Below are positions 44,300-53,601 of a DNA stretch of 64,000 bases, one piece after another. This stretch comes from Anaerococcus sp. Marseille-P3915 (GTDB taxonomy: Bacteria; Bacillota; Clostridia; Tissierellales; Peptoniphilaceae): contig NZ_LT984887.1 in assembly GCF_900258475.1 (NCBI RefSeq), positions 62,001-126,000 of the forward strand. The letters run 5' to 3'. The notes beneath the pieces are model-generated. The model had not been told where the DNA came from. It did no database searches and worked only from the letters and a program-made list of their open reading frames with translations. Every line of letters starts with the position of its first letter. Positions within the stretch are counted from its first letter, which is position 1. The position numbers and the translations under genes are program-made.

Positions 44300-45724
44300 A
44301 TGAAAAAATCTAAATTATTACTAGCCCTAGCAATCTCAGCTATGTTAATTAACACTGCTTTCGCTAGCGAACAAATCCAAAATCAAAAAGTAAATGAAAT
44401 CGAAGCAGAAGACTCAATTACAAATCCAAAAGTAGCAGAATATAAGATTAAAAAGATTTATGAGGAAGGTGTTGACCTTGCAGCAGTTAATAACGAAGCA
44501 GAAGTCTACAATGTGCCAAAATCTTATTTTAAGGGAATGGACCTTAAGGAAGGAAAAGTATTTACCCTTTACACATCTTGGGAAATTCTAGAATCTGATC
44601 CTGCAAAATTTGCAAAAGTATATAGGGTCATAGAAGGTAAAGAAAGCCACGTAATAACTGACACTTATGTAATTAAAAAAATAAATGCAGAAGGGGTAGA
44701 CTTATATAAAAAATCTAATCCAGATGATTTATATAATGTTCCTAAGAGTGAATTCAAAAATATTGACCTTGTAGAAGGTAAAGAAGTTGAAATAACAGCC
44801 GATGATATTCTAACAGCCTCTGACCCTGCAAAATTTATTAAAATACATCAAATAAAAGAAGTGAAATCTGAAGAAGAAAAAATTGTAAAAGATTATGTAG
44901 TAAAAGAAATTCACGAAGAAGGTGTAGATCTTTATGAACTAGGAAATGAAGCAAATGTCTACAATGTTCCTAAAAAAGAATTTAAGGACATGAAGCTTGA
45001 AAAAGGCAAAGTCTTTACAATTACAACTAACGATGTAGTTATGACTTCTAATCCAGCCCAATTTGGTAAAATCTATTCAATAGTTGAAAAAGAACAAGCT
45101 AAAAAAATGACCAAAGAATATGTAGTAGAAAAAATAAATGGAGACTTTGTAACAGTCTATGAAAAAGGAAACAAAGAAGACAAATACAATCTAAATAAAA
45201 AAGATTTTGGAAAAGTAAATCCAGAAGTAGGCAAAACTTACAAGATAGAAACATCTGAAGAAATCCTAACATCAAATCCAGCTCAATTTGCAGCTGTATA
45301 TAAGGTTGAAGAAGTAAAAGAAAAACAAAAAAAGGAAGAGAAAAAAGAAAAAGCTAAAGAAACTATGCTTACAGACACCTTTGTAATAGAAAAAATCGAT
45401 GAGGAAGGAGTCACAGTAGCTAGAAAATCAAATAAGGAAGATAAGTATTTAGTCCCTAAAAAAGAATTTGGCAAAAGCGAATTAAAAGTAGGAAAAGTCT
45501 ATAAAATCACGACAGATGATGTAATCCTAACTTCTTATCCAGCCCAATTTGGCAAAATCTTTAAGATAGAAGAAGTAGAGGCAAAAGATAATAAAAAGGA
45601 AGATAAAAATTCTAAAAAAGAAAACAAGTCTTCTGCTAAAAACCCAAAGACAGGTCTAATCGGCTCATCAATGGCCCTAATTGGACTAATCGGTGCAGGT
45701 CTTGCTTATAAAAAAACTAAATAA
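44300..45724 (+). CDS. Wall-anchored surface protein with five ~75-aa repeats and NPKTG motif
   Basis: 474 aa. Signal peptide (LLLALAISAMLINTAFA), then five repeats at about 45-117, 118-193, 194-267, 268-342 and 358-433. Each carries a strand like YVVKEIHEEGVDLY, a YNVPKKEFK block, and GKVYKITTDDVILTSYPAQFGKIYKIEEV. A Lys/Glu-rich spacer leads to the sorting signal NPKTG, a hydrophobic segment (SSMALIGLIGAGLAY) and a KKTK tail. The SYPAQ strand recalls the DUF3221/YobA-type small domain; that is a resemblance only. Function unknown; an adhesin or ligand-binding role is plausible. No sortase gene is in the window. Confidence 0.88.
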   Translation: MKKSKLLLALAISAMLINTAFASEQIQNQKVNEIEAEDSITNPKVAEYKIKKIYEEGVDLAAVNNEAEVYNVPKSYFKGMDLKEGKVFTLYTSWEILESDPAKFAKVYRVIEGKESHVITDTYVIKKINAEGVDLYKKSNPDDLYNVPKSEFKNIDLVEGKEVEITADDILTASDPAKFIKIHQIKEVKSEEEKIVKDYVVKEIHEEGVDLYELGNEANVYNVPKKEFKDMKLEKGKVFTITTNDVVMTSNPAQFGKIYSIVEKEQAKKMTKEYVVEKINGDFVTVYEKGNKEDKYNLNKKDFGKVNPEVGKTYKIETSEEILTSNPAQFAAVYKVEEVKEKQKKEEKKEKAKETMLTDTFVIEKIDEEGVTVARKSNKEDKYLVPKKEFGKSELKVGKVYKITTDDVILTSYPAQFGKIFKIEEVEAKDNKKEDKNSKKENKSSAKNPKTGLIGSSMALIGLIGAGLAYKKTK

Positions 45725-45746
45725 GAGATAAATGTTTAACTTTATT

Positions 45747-45779
45747 ACAATCCATTCCTCAGGGGTGGATTGTTTTTTT
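45747..45779 (+). terminator. Terminator after the surface protein gene
   Basis: ACAATCCA / TGGATTGT with an 11-nt loop, then seven Ts. Confidence 0.9.
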
Positions 45780-45820
45780 GCTTATTTACGATAAAGTTAT
45801 CTTAAAAGAAGGGCTAGGCA

Positions 45821-46270
45821 ATGAAAAAATCACTTAAAATTTTTATAATAATATTTATAAGCATCATTGGTCTAATTGCGATTTTCAACCTAGCTTTAAA
45901 TATACTTAGGGAAAATTCTCAGCTTAAAGACCTAAAAGAAATAGGAGATAGGTTGTCTTCTTATAAGTTAGAATATTATAGTGAGCGTGGCTTTGGAAAT
46001 GATAGGGAGGATGTATATTCCTTTAGCCTAAAAGATGCAGATGATATAAAAGATTTTAAGGAAGTTAATGAATTTTTTGAAAAACGCTATGAAAATCTCA
46101 CTGACCTTATAAAAAGAGAAAATCCTGACCACCATATCCTCAATGACCTTGAGAAATTTAGGCAAAATTACGATATTTATTATATGGACCTAGATCTAAT
46201 GAGTGAAGAAAAATTATATTTTTATTCTCCAAAGACTAATAAGGGCTTCCTAATTATTTTCACTATCTAG
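45821..46270 (+). CDS. Unknown membrane-anchored protein
   Basis: 149 aa, not recognised. One N-terminal membrane helix (IFIIIFISIIGLIAIFNLALNIL) and an acidic, Tyr/Asp-rich outer domain of 115 residues. No cysteines or clear catalytic motif. GAAGGGC lies upstream. It stands 45 bp before the serine hydrolase gene and both are exported, so they may share a task. Confidence 0.7.
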   Translation: MKKSLKIFIIIFISIIGLIAIFNLALNILRENSQLKDLKEIGDRLSSYKLEYYSERGFGNDREDVYSFSLKDADDIKDFKEVNEFFEKRYENLTDLIKRENPDHHILNDLEKFRQNYDIYYMDLDLMSEEKLYFYSPKTNKGFLIIFTI

Positions 46271-46315
46271 ACTTTGATAAGCATAATGTGATAAGATTAG
46301 TAATAAGGAGAATAT

Positions 46316-47587
46316 ATGAAAAAGATTTTAAAACTAAGTCTACTAATACTGGGACTTTTTATAAGTTTTGGGACAAGGGCCTTTGCAGATGAAAATACTT
46401 TAAAAAATGACATTTACGATGCAATATATAAAAACATTGATGGAAAGCTTACTTATGACATAAATATAAAATCAATCGGTGGAGAAAGTGATGTTGATAT
46501 AAGGATGTCAAATGCTGATACGCCTTATCTTCCATCAGCATCGACTATAAAAATTTTCATAGGTCTTGCCATGAGAGATGCCATATATGATGGAGATTTT
46601 TCTTATACTGATGATATAAAAGAAGACCTTGACCTAGCCTTAAGAAATTCAGATAATGATGCAACAAACCGCCTCATAGAAAAATTAGGTTTTGATAGGA
46701 TAAATAGAGCGATTTTTAAATATACTTTGTCAGATAAAACTAGGCTTAATAGGCTAATGCTTGGCCAAGGAGATGAAAATATAACAAACTCTAAGGACCT
46801 AACTAAGGGACTCATTGAAATTTATAAGTCAAATGATGAAATATCTAAAGATATGATAAAATCAATGGAAGATTCATCATCAAAAAGAGTCAAGCTTTTA
46901 AAAGATATAAATCCAAGCTTATATTGCCTAAACAAAACAGGCGAGCTAAAAAATATTGAAAATGACCTAGCCCTTATAAATACTGGAAAGTCTAGCTTTA
47001 TAATAAGCCTTTTGACAGAAGATAGGGCAAATCTTGGTCGTGATATGCAAATAAAGCTCATAAATAACTTAGGTTTAGAAATAACAGAGGCCTTCGTTAA
47101 TTATGATAAGAAGATGACTCTTCTTAAGGAGCAAAAAGAAAGAGCAGAGATTTCTAGGATGGATACGACAGAGAAGAAACTAGCCTATGCAATTTATAAA
47201 AATCAGATAAGTTATGATGCAGCAAGCCTTTTATTAAAGACAAATTCTGTTGATAATATTAGAGAAAATTTAGAAAAATCAAATAAGAAATCAGAATATC
47301 TAGTAATAAGAGCAAGTGATTGCCTCGCCAAGCTTACAAAAAATAAAATAGAAAGTAAGGATGATAGGACCCTTAACCTAATTAGACTTATTTATACAGA
47401 TAAAAAAGATTTAAGACAAATAAATACCAGCCTTGCCCTAGCCTTTTATAACAACAACAGGAGCCTAGAAGCTGCAAAGACTCTTCTAGAAAAATCTCCA
47501 AGGGCAAGTCTTGATATTAGGTCAAAGCTATTGGCTAATATCAAAAACTCAGAAGAAATGGTAGAAAAAGCCAAAAAAATCCTATAG
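46316..47587 (+). CDS. Secreted class A beta-lactamase-fold serine hydrolase with helical tail
   Basis: 423 aa. Signal peptide, then the serine-hydrolase triad: STIK (Ser76, Lys79), SDN (112-114) and KTG in LNKTGEL. The position of the class A deacylating glutamate appears to hold lysine (in DKTRLN), so it may be a penicillin-binding or D,D-peptidase-like protein rather than a true beta-lactamase. The last 150 residues form an unmatched, helical, Lys/Leu-rich extension. It overlaps nothing; rluD follows after 13 bp. Confidence 0.8.
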   Translation: MKKILKLSLLILGLFISFGTRAFADENTLKNDIYDAIYKNIDGKLTYDINIKSIGGESDVDIRMSNADTPYLPSASTIKIFIGLAMRDAIYDGDFSYTDDIKEDLDLALRNSDNDATNRLIEKLGFDRINRAIFKYTLSDKTRLNRLMLGQGDENITNSKDLTKGLIEIYKSNDEISKDMIKSMEDSSSKRVKLLKDINPSLYCLNKTGELKNIENDLALINTGKSSFIISLLTEDRANLGRDMQIKLINNLGLEITEAFVNYDKKMTLLKEQKERAEISRMDTTEKKLAYAIYKNQISYDAASLLLKTNSVDNIRENLEKSNKKSEYLVIRASDCLAKLTKNKIESKDDRTLNLIRLIYTDKKDLRQINTSLALAFYNNNRSLEAAKTLLEKSPRASLDIRSKLLANIKNSEEMVEKAKKIL

Positions 47588-47600
47588 AAAAGAAATAAAC

Positions 47601-48518
47601 ATGATATTAATTGCAGATGATACGATAAGAGTAGATAAGTATATATCCGACGAACTTGATGAAATACCAAGGGAGAAGATAAAAGACTTTATCAAGGATA
47701 AGCTTATACTAGTAAATGAAAATCAAATAAAACCATCTTTCAAGCTAAAAGAGGGCGATGAAATCTTTATCGACGATAGCCTATTTGAAGTACCTGAATT
47801 AATAGCAGAAGACATCCCCCTAGATGTGGTCTATGAAAATGATGACTTAGCAGTCATTAACAAGCAAAAAAATCTCATAGTCCATCCGGCAGGATCAATT
47901 GTGACTGGAACCCTTGTAAATGCCTTGCTTTTTAAGTATGGTTATGACAATCTCTCCCACATTGGTGGCGAAGATAGGCCAGGCATTGTCCATAGACTTG
48001 ATAAGGATACGACTGGTCTTATGGTAATTGCCAAAAATAACGACTCCTACCGCTACCTTAAAAATCTTTTTGAAACTAGGAAGGTCAGAAAAGAATATCT
48101 GGCAATAGTCTTTGGGAATTTTAGGGAAAAATCAGCCAGGATAGAAAATTTTATGGGCAGAGACCCCCAAAATAGGAGAAAGATGGCGGTTTTAAATTCA
48201 GGGAGAAAGGCCATTTCTGAATATGAGGTCCTAAGTGAGGTCGAGAGATTTTCCCTAGTTAGGGTTCATATAATAACAGGCAGGACCCATCAGATAAGGG
48301 TCCATATGACAGATATAAACCATCCCCTCCTAGGAGATCCAGTCTATGGTAATTTCAAGCACAAATTTAACCTAGACCACCCACTTCTTCACTGCACCTA
48401 CCTTGCCTTTGAAGATAAAAATGGAGAAAAATTAGAATTTAACCAAGACCCACCAGAAGAATTTATGAAGTATCTAAATATCTTAGGCCTTGATAAAGAG
48501 AAGATAAAAGTTGAGTGA
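47601..48518 (+). CDS. rluD: RluA-family 23S rRNA pseudouridine synthase
   Basis: 305 aa. An S4 domain (residues 1-70) and the catalytic domain with the RluA signature GIVHRLDKDTTGLMVIAK (catalytic Asp), RTHQIRVHM and HPLLGDPVYG. Assignment to RluD within the family is by length and S4 domain only. The gene ends in a terminator that begins before its stop codon. Confidence 0.87.
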   Translation: MILIADDTIRVDKYISDELDEIPREKIKDFIKDKLILVNENQIKPSFKLKEGDEIFIDDSLFEVPELIAEDIPLDVVYENDDLAVINKQKNLIVHPAGSIVTGTLVNALLFKYGYDNLSHIGGEDRPGIVHRLDKDTTGLMVIAKNNDSYRYLKNLFETRKVRKEYLAIVFGNFREKSARIENFMGRDPQNRRKMAVLNSGRKAISEYEVLSEVERFSLVRVHIITGRTHQIRVHMTDINHPLLGDPVYGNFKHKFNLDHPLLHCTYLAFEDKNGEKLEFNQDPPEEFMKYLNILGLDKEKIKVE

Positions 48519-48533
48519 AAGCTCAGCTTTTTT
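48510..48533 (+). terminator. Terminator overlapping the rluD stop
   Basis: GTTGAG (48510-48515) / CTCAGC (48522-48527) with one G-T pair, then TTTTTT; the TGA stop lies in the loop. Confidence 0.75.
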
Positions 48534-48588
48534 ATTTAATTAAAAGTCTTAAATTATATGATATAATTATATAAGACAGGGGGTTAAT

Positions 48589-50118
48589 ATGTATTCAAAA
48601 ACTAATACAACTTCACTAATTGGCCTTGAAGGAAGGCTGGTGGAGGTTGAAAGCGATATAACAAGCGGCTTGCCAAAATTTAATATAGTTGGTTTGCCAG
48701 ATTCATCGATAAATGAAGCCAAGGATAGGGTGAGGGTTGCCCTAATAAATTCTGGCTACAAATTTCCAGCAGGTAGGATTACCATAAATTTATCACCAGC
48801 TGACTTAAAAAAGGAAGGCACACAACTAGATTTGCCTATTGCCATTTCCCTTCTAAGTTCTATGGGCATCATTGAAAGGATAAATGATGACTTCATCTTT
48901 CTTGGAGAACTTTCTCTAGATGGGAGGATTATGCCAATTAGGGGAGCTCTTGCCATGGTCATTTCTATGAGGGAAAAGGGCTTTAATAAATTTATAATTC
49001 CTTACGAAAATAGGGATGAATGTGCCATTATATCTGACATAGAAGTCTATCCTTTTATGAAATTAGAAGAAATTGTCGGATTTTTAAATGGAGACATTAG
49101 TAAAAGCCCTTATAAGATAAATCCAGCCCTTCTTGAAGATAAGGTATCCTATGACTATGATTTTAAGGACCTTAAGGGCCAGGAAAATCTCAAACGTGCA
49201 CTTCAAATAGCAGCTGCTGGAGGCCATAACCTACTCATGATAGGAGCTCCGGGATCTGGAAAGACCTTCTCAGCCAAGCATTTACCAACAATTCTTCCAG
49301 ATATGAGCTTTGAAGAAAGGGTGGAGGTTACAAAAATTTATTCTATAATGGGACTTCTTGATAGCGGTCATCTTGTAAATGAAAGACCTTTTAGGGCACC
49401 CCACCACTCATCAAGCCAGGTAGCCCTCATAGGCGGCGGCCATTCTGTTCCAAAGCCTGGTGAGATAACCCTAGCCCATAGGGGAGTTTTGTTTTTGGAT
49501 GAGTTTCCAGAATACCAGAAAAATGTTATCGAAGCTTTGAGAGAACCCCTAGAAAACAAGGAAATAAACGTGGCTCGTGCCCAGGCAAGCGTCAAATATC
49601 CTTCAGATTTTATTCTAATTGCAGCCATGAACCCATGCCCATGCGGCAATTATGGCAATCCACTTAAGGAATGCACTTGCTCCATAAATGAGATTAGAAG
49701 ATATTTAAATAAAATTTCTTCCCCAATCCTAGATAGGATTGACATCCACATAGAGATAAAACCTGTCAAATACGATGATTTAAGGGGAGATACTAAGTCT
49801 AAAACATCAGCTGAGCTAAAAAGTGAGGTAGTAAGGGCAAGGGAAATTCAAAGTGATCGATACAAGGACGAAAAAATAAAAACAAACGCCCTACTTTCAA
49901 CCAGGCAGATGAAAAAATATATCAAACTTAGCCCAGACGTTGAAAAAATTGGTCAAGTAGCCTTTAACAAATATAATTTTTCGGTAAGAAGCTATAACAA
50001 AATCCTTAAGATGGCAAGGACTATAGCAGACCTTGAGGCAAGCCCAGAAATTACTCAAAAGCACCTCTTAGAAGCCATCAGATACAGGTCCTTGGATGAT
50101 AAGTATTGGAGCGTATAA
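48589..50118 (+). CDS. comM: YifB/ComM-family AAA+ ATPase
   Basis: 509 aa. N-terminal Lon-like domain (VEVESDITSGLPKFNIVGLPDSSINEAKDRVRVAL), AAA+ core with Walker A GAPGSGKTFSAKHLP, Walker B LFLDEFPEY, sensor region AAMNPCPCGNYG, and C-terminal Mg-chelatase-like part SVRSYNKILKMARTIADLE. ComM promotes branch migration in natural transformation of other bacteria. Its stop shares a base with the next start (TAATG). Confidence 0.92.
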   Translation: MYSKTNTTSLIGLEGRLVEVESDITSGLPKFNIVGLPDSSINEAKDRVRVALINSGYKFPAGRITINLSPADLKKEGTQLDLPIAISLLSSMGIIERINDDFIFLGELSLDGRIMPIRGALAMVISMREKGFNKFIIPYENRDECAIISDIEVYPFMKLEEIVGFLNGDISKSPYKINPALLEDKVSYDYDFKDLKGQENLKRALQIAAAGGHNLLMIGAPGSGKTFSAKHLPTILPDMSFEERVEVTKIYSIMGLLDSGHLVNERPFRAPHHSSSQVALIGGGHSVPKPGEITLAHRGVLFLDEFPEYQKNVIEALREPLENKEINVARAQASVKYPSDFILIAAMNPCPCGNYGNPLKECTCSINEIRRYLNKISSPILDRIDIHIEIKPVKYDDLRGDTKSKTSAELKSEVVRAREIQSDRYKDEKIKTNALLSTRQMKKYIKLSPDVEKIGQVAFNKYNFSVRSYNKILKMARTIADLEASPEITQKHLLEAIRYRSLDDKYWSV

Positions 50119-51293
50119 TGCTTGACCAAAGAAAGATTTTATCCGATATAGATGGCTTTATCAACGATTTATTAAGCCACGCTATAAGGGAAAATGCATC
50201 TGATATCCATATTCAACAAGAAGAAACTTATGGCAAGATTAGATTAAGGATAGATGGGATTTTGTTTGATATAATGAGGATCAATAAAACAAATGCCAAG
50301 ATGCTTATATCGAAAATAAAAGTGGAAGCCAAGATGGATATTTCAGAAAAACGCCTCCCTCAAGACGGGGCCCTAAAGCTAGATAATTTTGAAAACATCG
50401 ATTTTAGGATATCAACCCTTGCCACAGTCAATGGTGAAAAGCTAGTCCTAAGAATCCTTTCCTTAGAAAGATTTAAAAATAGGGGAAGGCTTCTAGGTTT
50501 TTCTGACAATTCTAAGGAAAAATTGCAAAAGGCAATCAGCAAGAAAAGCGGCATGGTCCTAATAAGTGGGCCCACAGGTTCAGGAAAATCCACCTCTCTC
50601 TACAGCCTTTTAGAAAGCCTAAATACAGAGGAAGTAAACATAGTTTCAATTGAAGACCCAGTTGAATACAAGATAGAAAATATAAATCAAATATCAGTAA
50701 AGGAAAAAATCGGCTTAACCTATCCTAAAATCCTAAGGGCTATCCTCCGCCAAGACCCAGACATAATAATGATTGGCGAGATAAGAGATAAGGAGACAGC
50801 AGCCATAGCCATAAGGGCGGCCATAACTGGTCATTTAGTCGTGAGCACAACTCACACGACTGATGCCCTCTCAGCCTTAGTGAGACTAAAAGACCTAGGA
50901 GTAGAGGAATTTCTCATAAGATCGGCCATAAATGCCCTGGCCAGCCAAAGGCTAGTCAGAAAATTATGCACCTGCAAAAAAGCCGACACCATGACAGACT
51001 TCGAATATGAACTAGTAAGCAAATACCTAAGGGTAGATAAGAATACAAAAATTTACAGGCCTGTAGGCTGCCCAAAATGTAAAAAAGGCTACCTAGAACG
51101 CCAGGCAGTAGAAGAAGTAATCCTAATAGATGATGAATTTAAAGACATCCTCAAAAACTACGGCCTAGAATCAAAGGAACTAAAGGATAAGCTAAAAAAA
51201 GAAAAATTCAGACCAATGCTAACAAATGGCCTAATCCAAATAATGGAGGGTGAGACTTCTTTTGAAGAAGTGTTAAAGGTCCTAGACTATTGA
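50118..51293 (+). CDS. PilB/GspE-type secretion ATPase
   Basis: 391 aa hexameric ATPase of the type II secretion/type IV pilus/competence family. ENASDIHIQQEE (N-terminal domain), KRLPQDGAL, Walker A SGPTGSGKSTSLYSL, Asp box SIEDPVEY, RQDPDIIMIGEIRDKETA (Walker B), His box TGHLVVSTTHT, and zinc tetracysteine CTCKK...CPKCKKGY. The ATG at 50118 follows TTGGAG. No comGB/comGC-like or pilin gene is next to it. Cotranscription with comM suggests a DNA-uptake role. Confidence 0.9.
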   Translation: MLDQRKILSDIDGFINDLLSHAIRENASDIHIQQEETYGKIRLRIDGILFDIMRINKTNAKMLISKIKVEAKMDISEKRLPQDGALKLDNFENIDFRISTLATVNGEKLVLRILSLERFKNRGRLLGFSDNSKEKLQKAISKKSGMVLISGPTGSGKSTSLYSLLESLNTEEVNIVSIEDPVEYKIENINQISVKEKIGLTYPKILRAILRQDPDIIMIGEIRDKETAAIAIRAAITGHLVVSTTHTTDALSALVRLKDLGVEEFLIRSAINALASQRLVRKLCTCKKADTMTDFEYELVSKYLRVDKNTKIYRPVGCPKCKKGYLERQAVEEVILIDDEFKDILKNYGLESKELKDKLKKEKFRPMLTNGLIQIMEGETSFEEVLKVLDY

Positions 51294-51302
51294 GGCTAAA
51301 TT

Positions 51303-52595
51303 ATGAAAAAACATAAAAAAATATTAACACTTGCAATTGCTCTTATAATTGGTCTTTCTCTATCATTTATTTTAAGAGATAGGAAAGAGCATTTTGATTA
51401 TGAAATTGACCCTAAATATTATTCCAAAAGCCAGAGCTCCTTTGAAAATGACTTTGACTATGCCTTTGACACTCTAGAAAAATACTATGCACTGTTTTAC
51501 AGGAATGGGACCTATGATTTTTTGAAAAGGCGAAATGACTATAAGAAAGAAATCAAAAATATAAGTACAGATAGGGAGTTTTTTGACAGGATGAATAAGA
51601 TTTTAGCAGACTTGGGTGATGGTCATACCAATCTCTTAGATAATGAAGAATCTTATGACATGAAGGCGACCTTTGTCTTATCCAACAAGGAGGAAAAGGG
51701 AGAAGTAAATGTTGATTTGATAAATTATTTGTTTGGGACAAAAATCTCACGTTACTTCGAAAAGGTTTTTAAAGAATCTAAGGCTGCTACAAAAAATCTA
51801 ATTACCCAAGACATAAATAAGGACATAGCCTATTTAAAAATTAGGGCAATGATTGACCCAGGTACAGCAGATTTTGAGGAAGACTTAGACCTTTTAAAAA
51901 CTTACCTAAAAAAATCAAAAAATAAAAAGGCTTTAATTATTGATCTTAGAGGCAATGGTGGGGGTAATTCTGCTTATACAGATAGCTATTTGTATCCGAT
52001 GATTTTGGGGAAAAGAGAGTTTAAAGATAGCCATGAGTATATCCTATTTAGGTCAGAAGAGGTCTTTAAGTATGATCCTCAGTATCCGGAATTAAAGGAT
52101 TCCATAAAGAAAATTAAGGAGTCAGATTATAAATATTTGGAAGATAATATTCCTTTTCTTAAGAAAGATAAGAAGATGATGGAGAATATCAGAAAAAACT
52201 ACACTCACATCATCTTTAATCCTGGTCTTGAAAATACTGGCGAATTTGGAGATGACTATAAATTTAATGGCAAGCTCTATCTTTTGATAGATGAAGATGT
52301 TTATTCATCAGGCCAAATAGCAGCCCACTTTTTTAGCGATAATAAGCTTGGAACAATTATAGGGGAAAAGACAGGAGGAGATGGTATAGGGACAACACCA
52401 GCCATGGTAAAACTCCCAAACACCAAATACATCCTAAGATTCTCCCATGAACTAGGCCTTAGGGAAACAAAGTCAATGGAAGAATCAACCTATACAATCC
52501 CAGATATAGAGATTTCCAAAAAAGATCAATCAGAAATTCCTTCTAATGATGGGTGCGTCAAAAAAGTAATAGAAATAGAAGCTCAAAAAAATTAG
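51303..52595 (+). CDS. Secreted S41 family peptidase
   Basis: 430 aa. An N-terminal signal/anchor (LTLAIALIIGLSLSFIL), LGDGHTNLLD, the S41 core with ALIIDLRGNGGGNSAYTD, LYLLIDEDVYSSGQIAAHFF (catalytic Ser in SSG) and GEKTGGDGIG. The PDZ domain of CTP proteases is not obvious. It is 9 bp after the secretion ATPase but probably independent in role. Confidence 0.85.
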   Translation: MKKHKKILTLAIALIIGLSLSFILRDRKEHFDYEIDPKYYSKSQSSFENDFDYAFDTLEKYYALFYRNGTYDFLKRRNDYKKEIKNISTDREFFDRMNKILADLGDGHTNLLDNEESYDMKATFVLSNKEEKGEVNVDLINYLFGTKISRYFEKVFKESKAATKNLITQDINKDIAYLKIRAMIDPGTADFEEDLDLLKTYLKKSKNKKALIIDLRGNGGGNSAYTDSYLYPMILGKREFKDSHEYILFRSEEVFKYDPQYPELKDSIKKIKESDYKYLEDNIPFLKKDKKMMENIRKNYTHIIFNPGLENTGEFGDDYKFNGKLYLLIDEDVYSSGQIAAHFFSDNKLGTIIGEKTGGDGIGTTPAMVKLPNTKYILRFSHELGLRETKSMEESTYTIPDIEISKKDQSEIPSNDGCVKKVIEIEAQKN

Positions 52596-52627
52596 CCTAC
52601 AAACTTTAAAATAGTCTGTGGGCTTTT
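52594..52627. terminator. Bidirectional terminator
   Basis: AGCCTACA pairs with TGTGGGCT (one T-G) followed by TTTTTT, between convergent genes. Confidence 0.8.
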
Positions 52628-53515
52628 TTACATTATGGAAAAAATTTCCTTGTACCTATCCTCAGCACCCAGCTTACTTGTTTGAAATTTGTTTATTTCA
52701 AGATTTGATCTTGTAAGGATATTCATAAATTCTATATAATTATCTTCATTCATATTTATTTCAAGAATGCTTCTATCAGGATTTTCCTCAAATTTAAATT
52801 TTTCATTCCTTTCCAAGATGTTTTTAAAGACTGTAAGATTTTCATGATTTTTAAATCCTAACAATACTTTTAATTTCTTAAAATCATTAATATTTTCATA
52901 AATAAGTCCACCATCTTTTATAAAGAGGATATCATTTGTAACCTGGTCTATTTCTAGTAGAGAGTGTGATGATATTATTAGGGTCTTACCATTTTTATGA
53001 AGGTCTGTAATAATATGTCTTGTTTTTAGGATGCTTGTAGGGTCTAGGCCATTAAGAGGTTCATCCATTATTATAAGGTTATCATCCGGCATTATAGCCA
53101 TGGCAAGGAGGAGGTGTTGTTTCATACCTAGAGAATAGGAGGCAACTTTCTTGTCGATATAAGAGCCAATATCTAAAAAATCAATCACATAGGAAATTCT
53201 ATTTTCATCAAGCTTATGGCTTTCTTTTATAAATTTCAGATGGTCAAGACCAGTCAGATAGGGATATAGTATCGTATTATCTTTAAGGATTGACATTTTT
53301 TGAAAAACATCAGGCTTTTTATTGGAAATGCCAAAAATATTTATCTTCCCCTTATATGGTATAAGGTTTCCTATACAATTTATGAGGGTAGACTTACCTG
53401 CGCCATTTGGACCTACCAGGCCTAGGATTGTAGGCTTTTCTAAATCAAAAGAAATGTTTTTTAAAACCTTGTTTTTGCCATAAGATTTTTCTAAATTTTT
53501 AATAGATAGGATCAT
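52628..53515 (-). CDS. ABC transporter ATPase (ABC-2 exporter type)
   Basis: 295 aa. Walker A GPNGAGKSTL, Q-loop MSILKDN, signature YSLGMKQHL, Walker B IIMDEPLNGLDP, H-loop SSHSL; C-terminal 80 residues are an accessory domain. It is divergent from the small secreted protein and the large permease and is the likely partner of that permease. Confidence 0.9.
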   Translation of the reverse strand: MILSIKNLEKSYGKNKVLKNISFDLEKPTILGLVGPNGAGKSTLINCIGNLIPYKGKINIFGISNKKPDVFQKMSILKDNTILYPYLTGLDHLKFIKESHKLDENRISYVIDFLDIGSYIDKKVASYSLGMKQHLLLAMAIMPDDNLIIMDEPLNGLDPTSILKTRHIITDLHKNGKTLIISSHSLLEIDQVTNDILFIKDGGLIYENINDFKKLKVLLGFKNHENLTVFKNILERNEKFKFEENPDRSILEINMNEDNYIEFMNILTRSNLEINKFQTSKLGAEDRYKEIFSIM

Positions 53516-53535
53516 AAACCCTCCTTTACAAATCC

Positions 53536-53583
53536 TAATACGTTAGTATAGTAATAATATATCGTATTATTATCTTTTGTCAA
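53536..53583 (-). promoter_or_regulatory. ATPase promoter with inverted-repeat operator
   Basis: On the minus strand TTGACA (53583-53578), 18-bp spacer, TATTAT (53559-53554). TAATACG (53536-53542) and CGTATTA (53563-53569) form a perfect 7-bp inverted repeat with a 20-bp gap over the -10. A regulator of the GntR/YtrA or two-component type could bind there; none is encoded nearby. Confidence 0.55.
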
Positions 53584-53601
53584 TATTTATCTCGTAGATA
53601 G

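Noticed and set aside
44430-45600. Periodic similarity in this gene as a DNA repeat array
   Set aside because: Repeats are diverged at the DNA level and conserved as protein domains.
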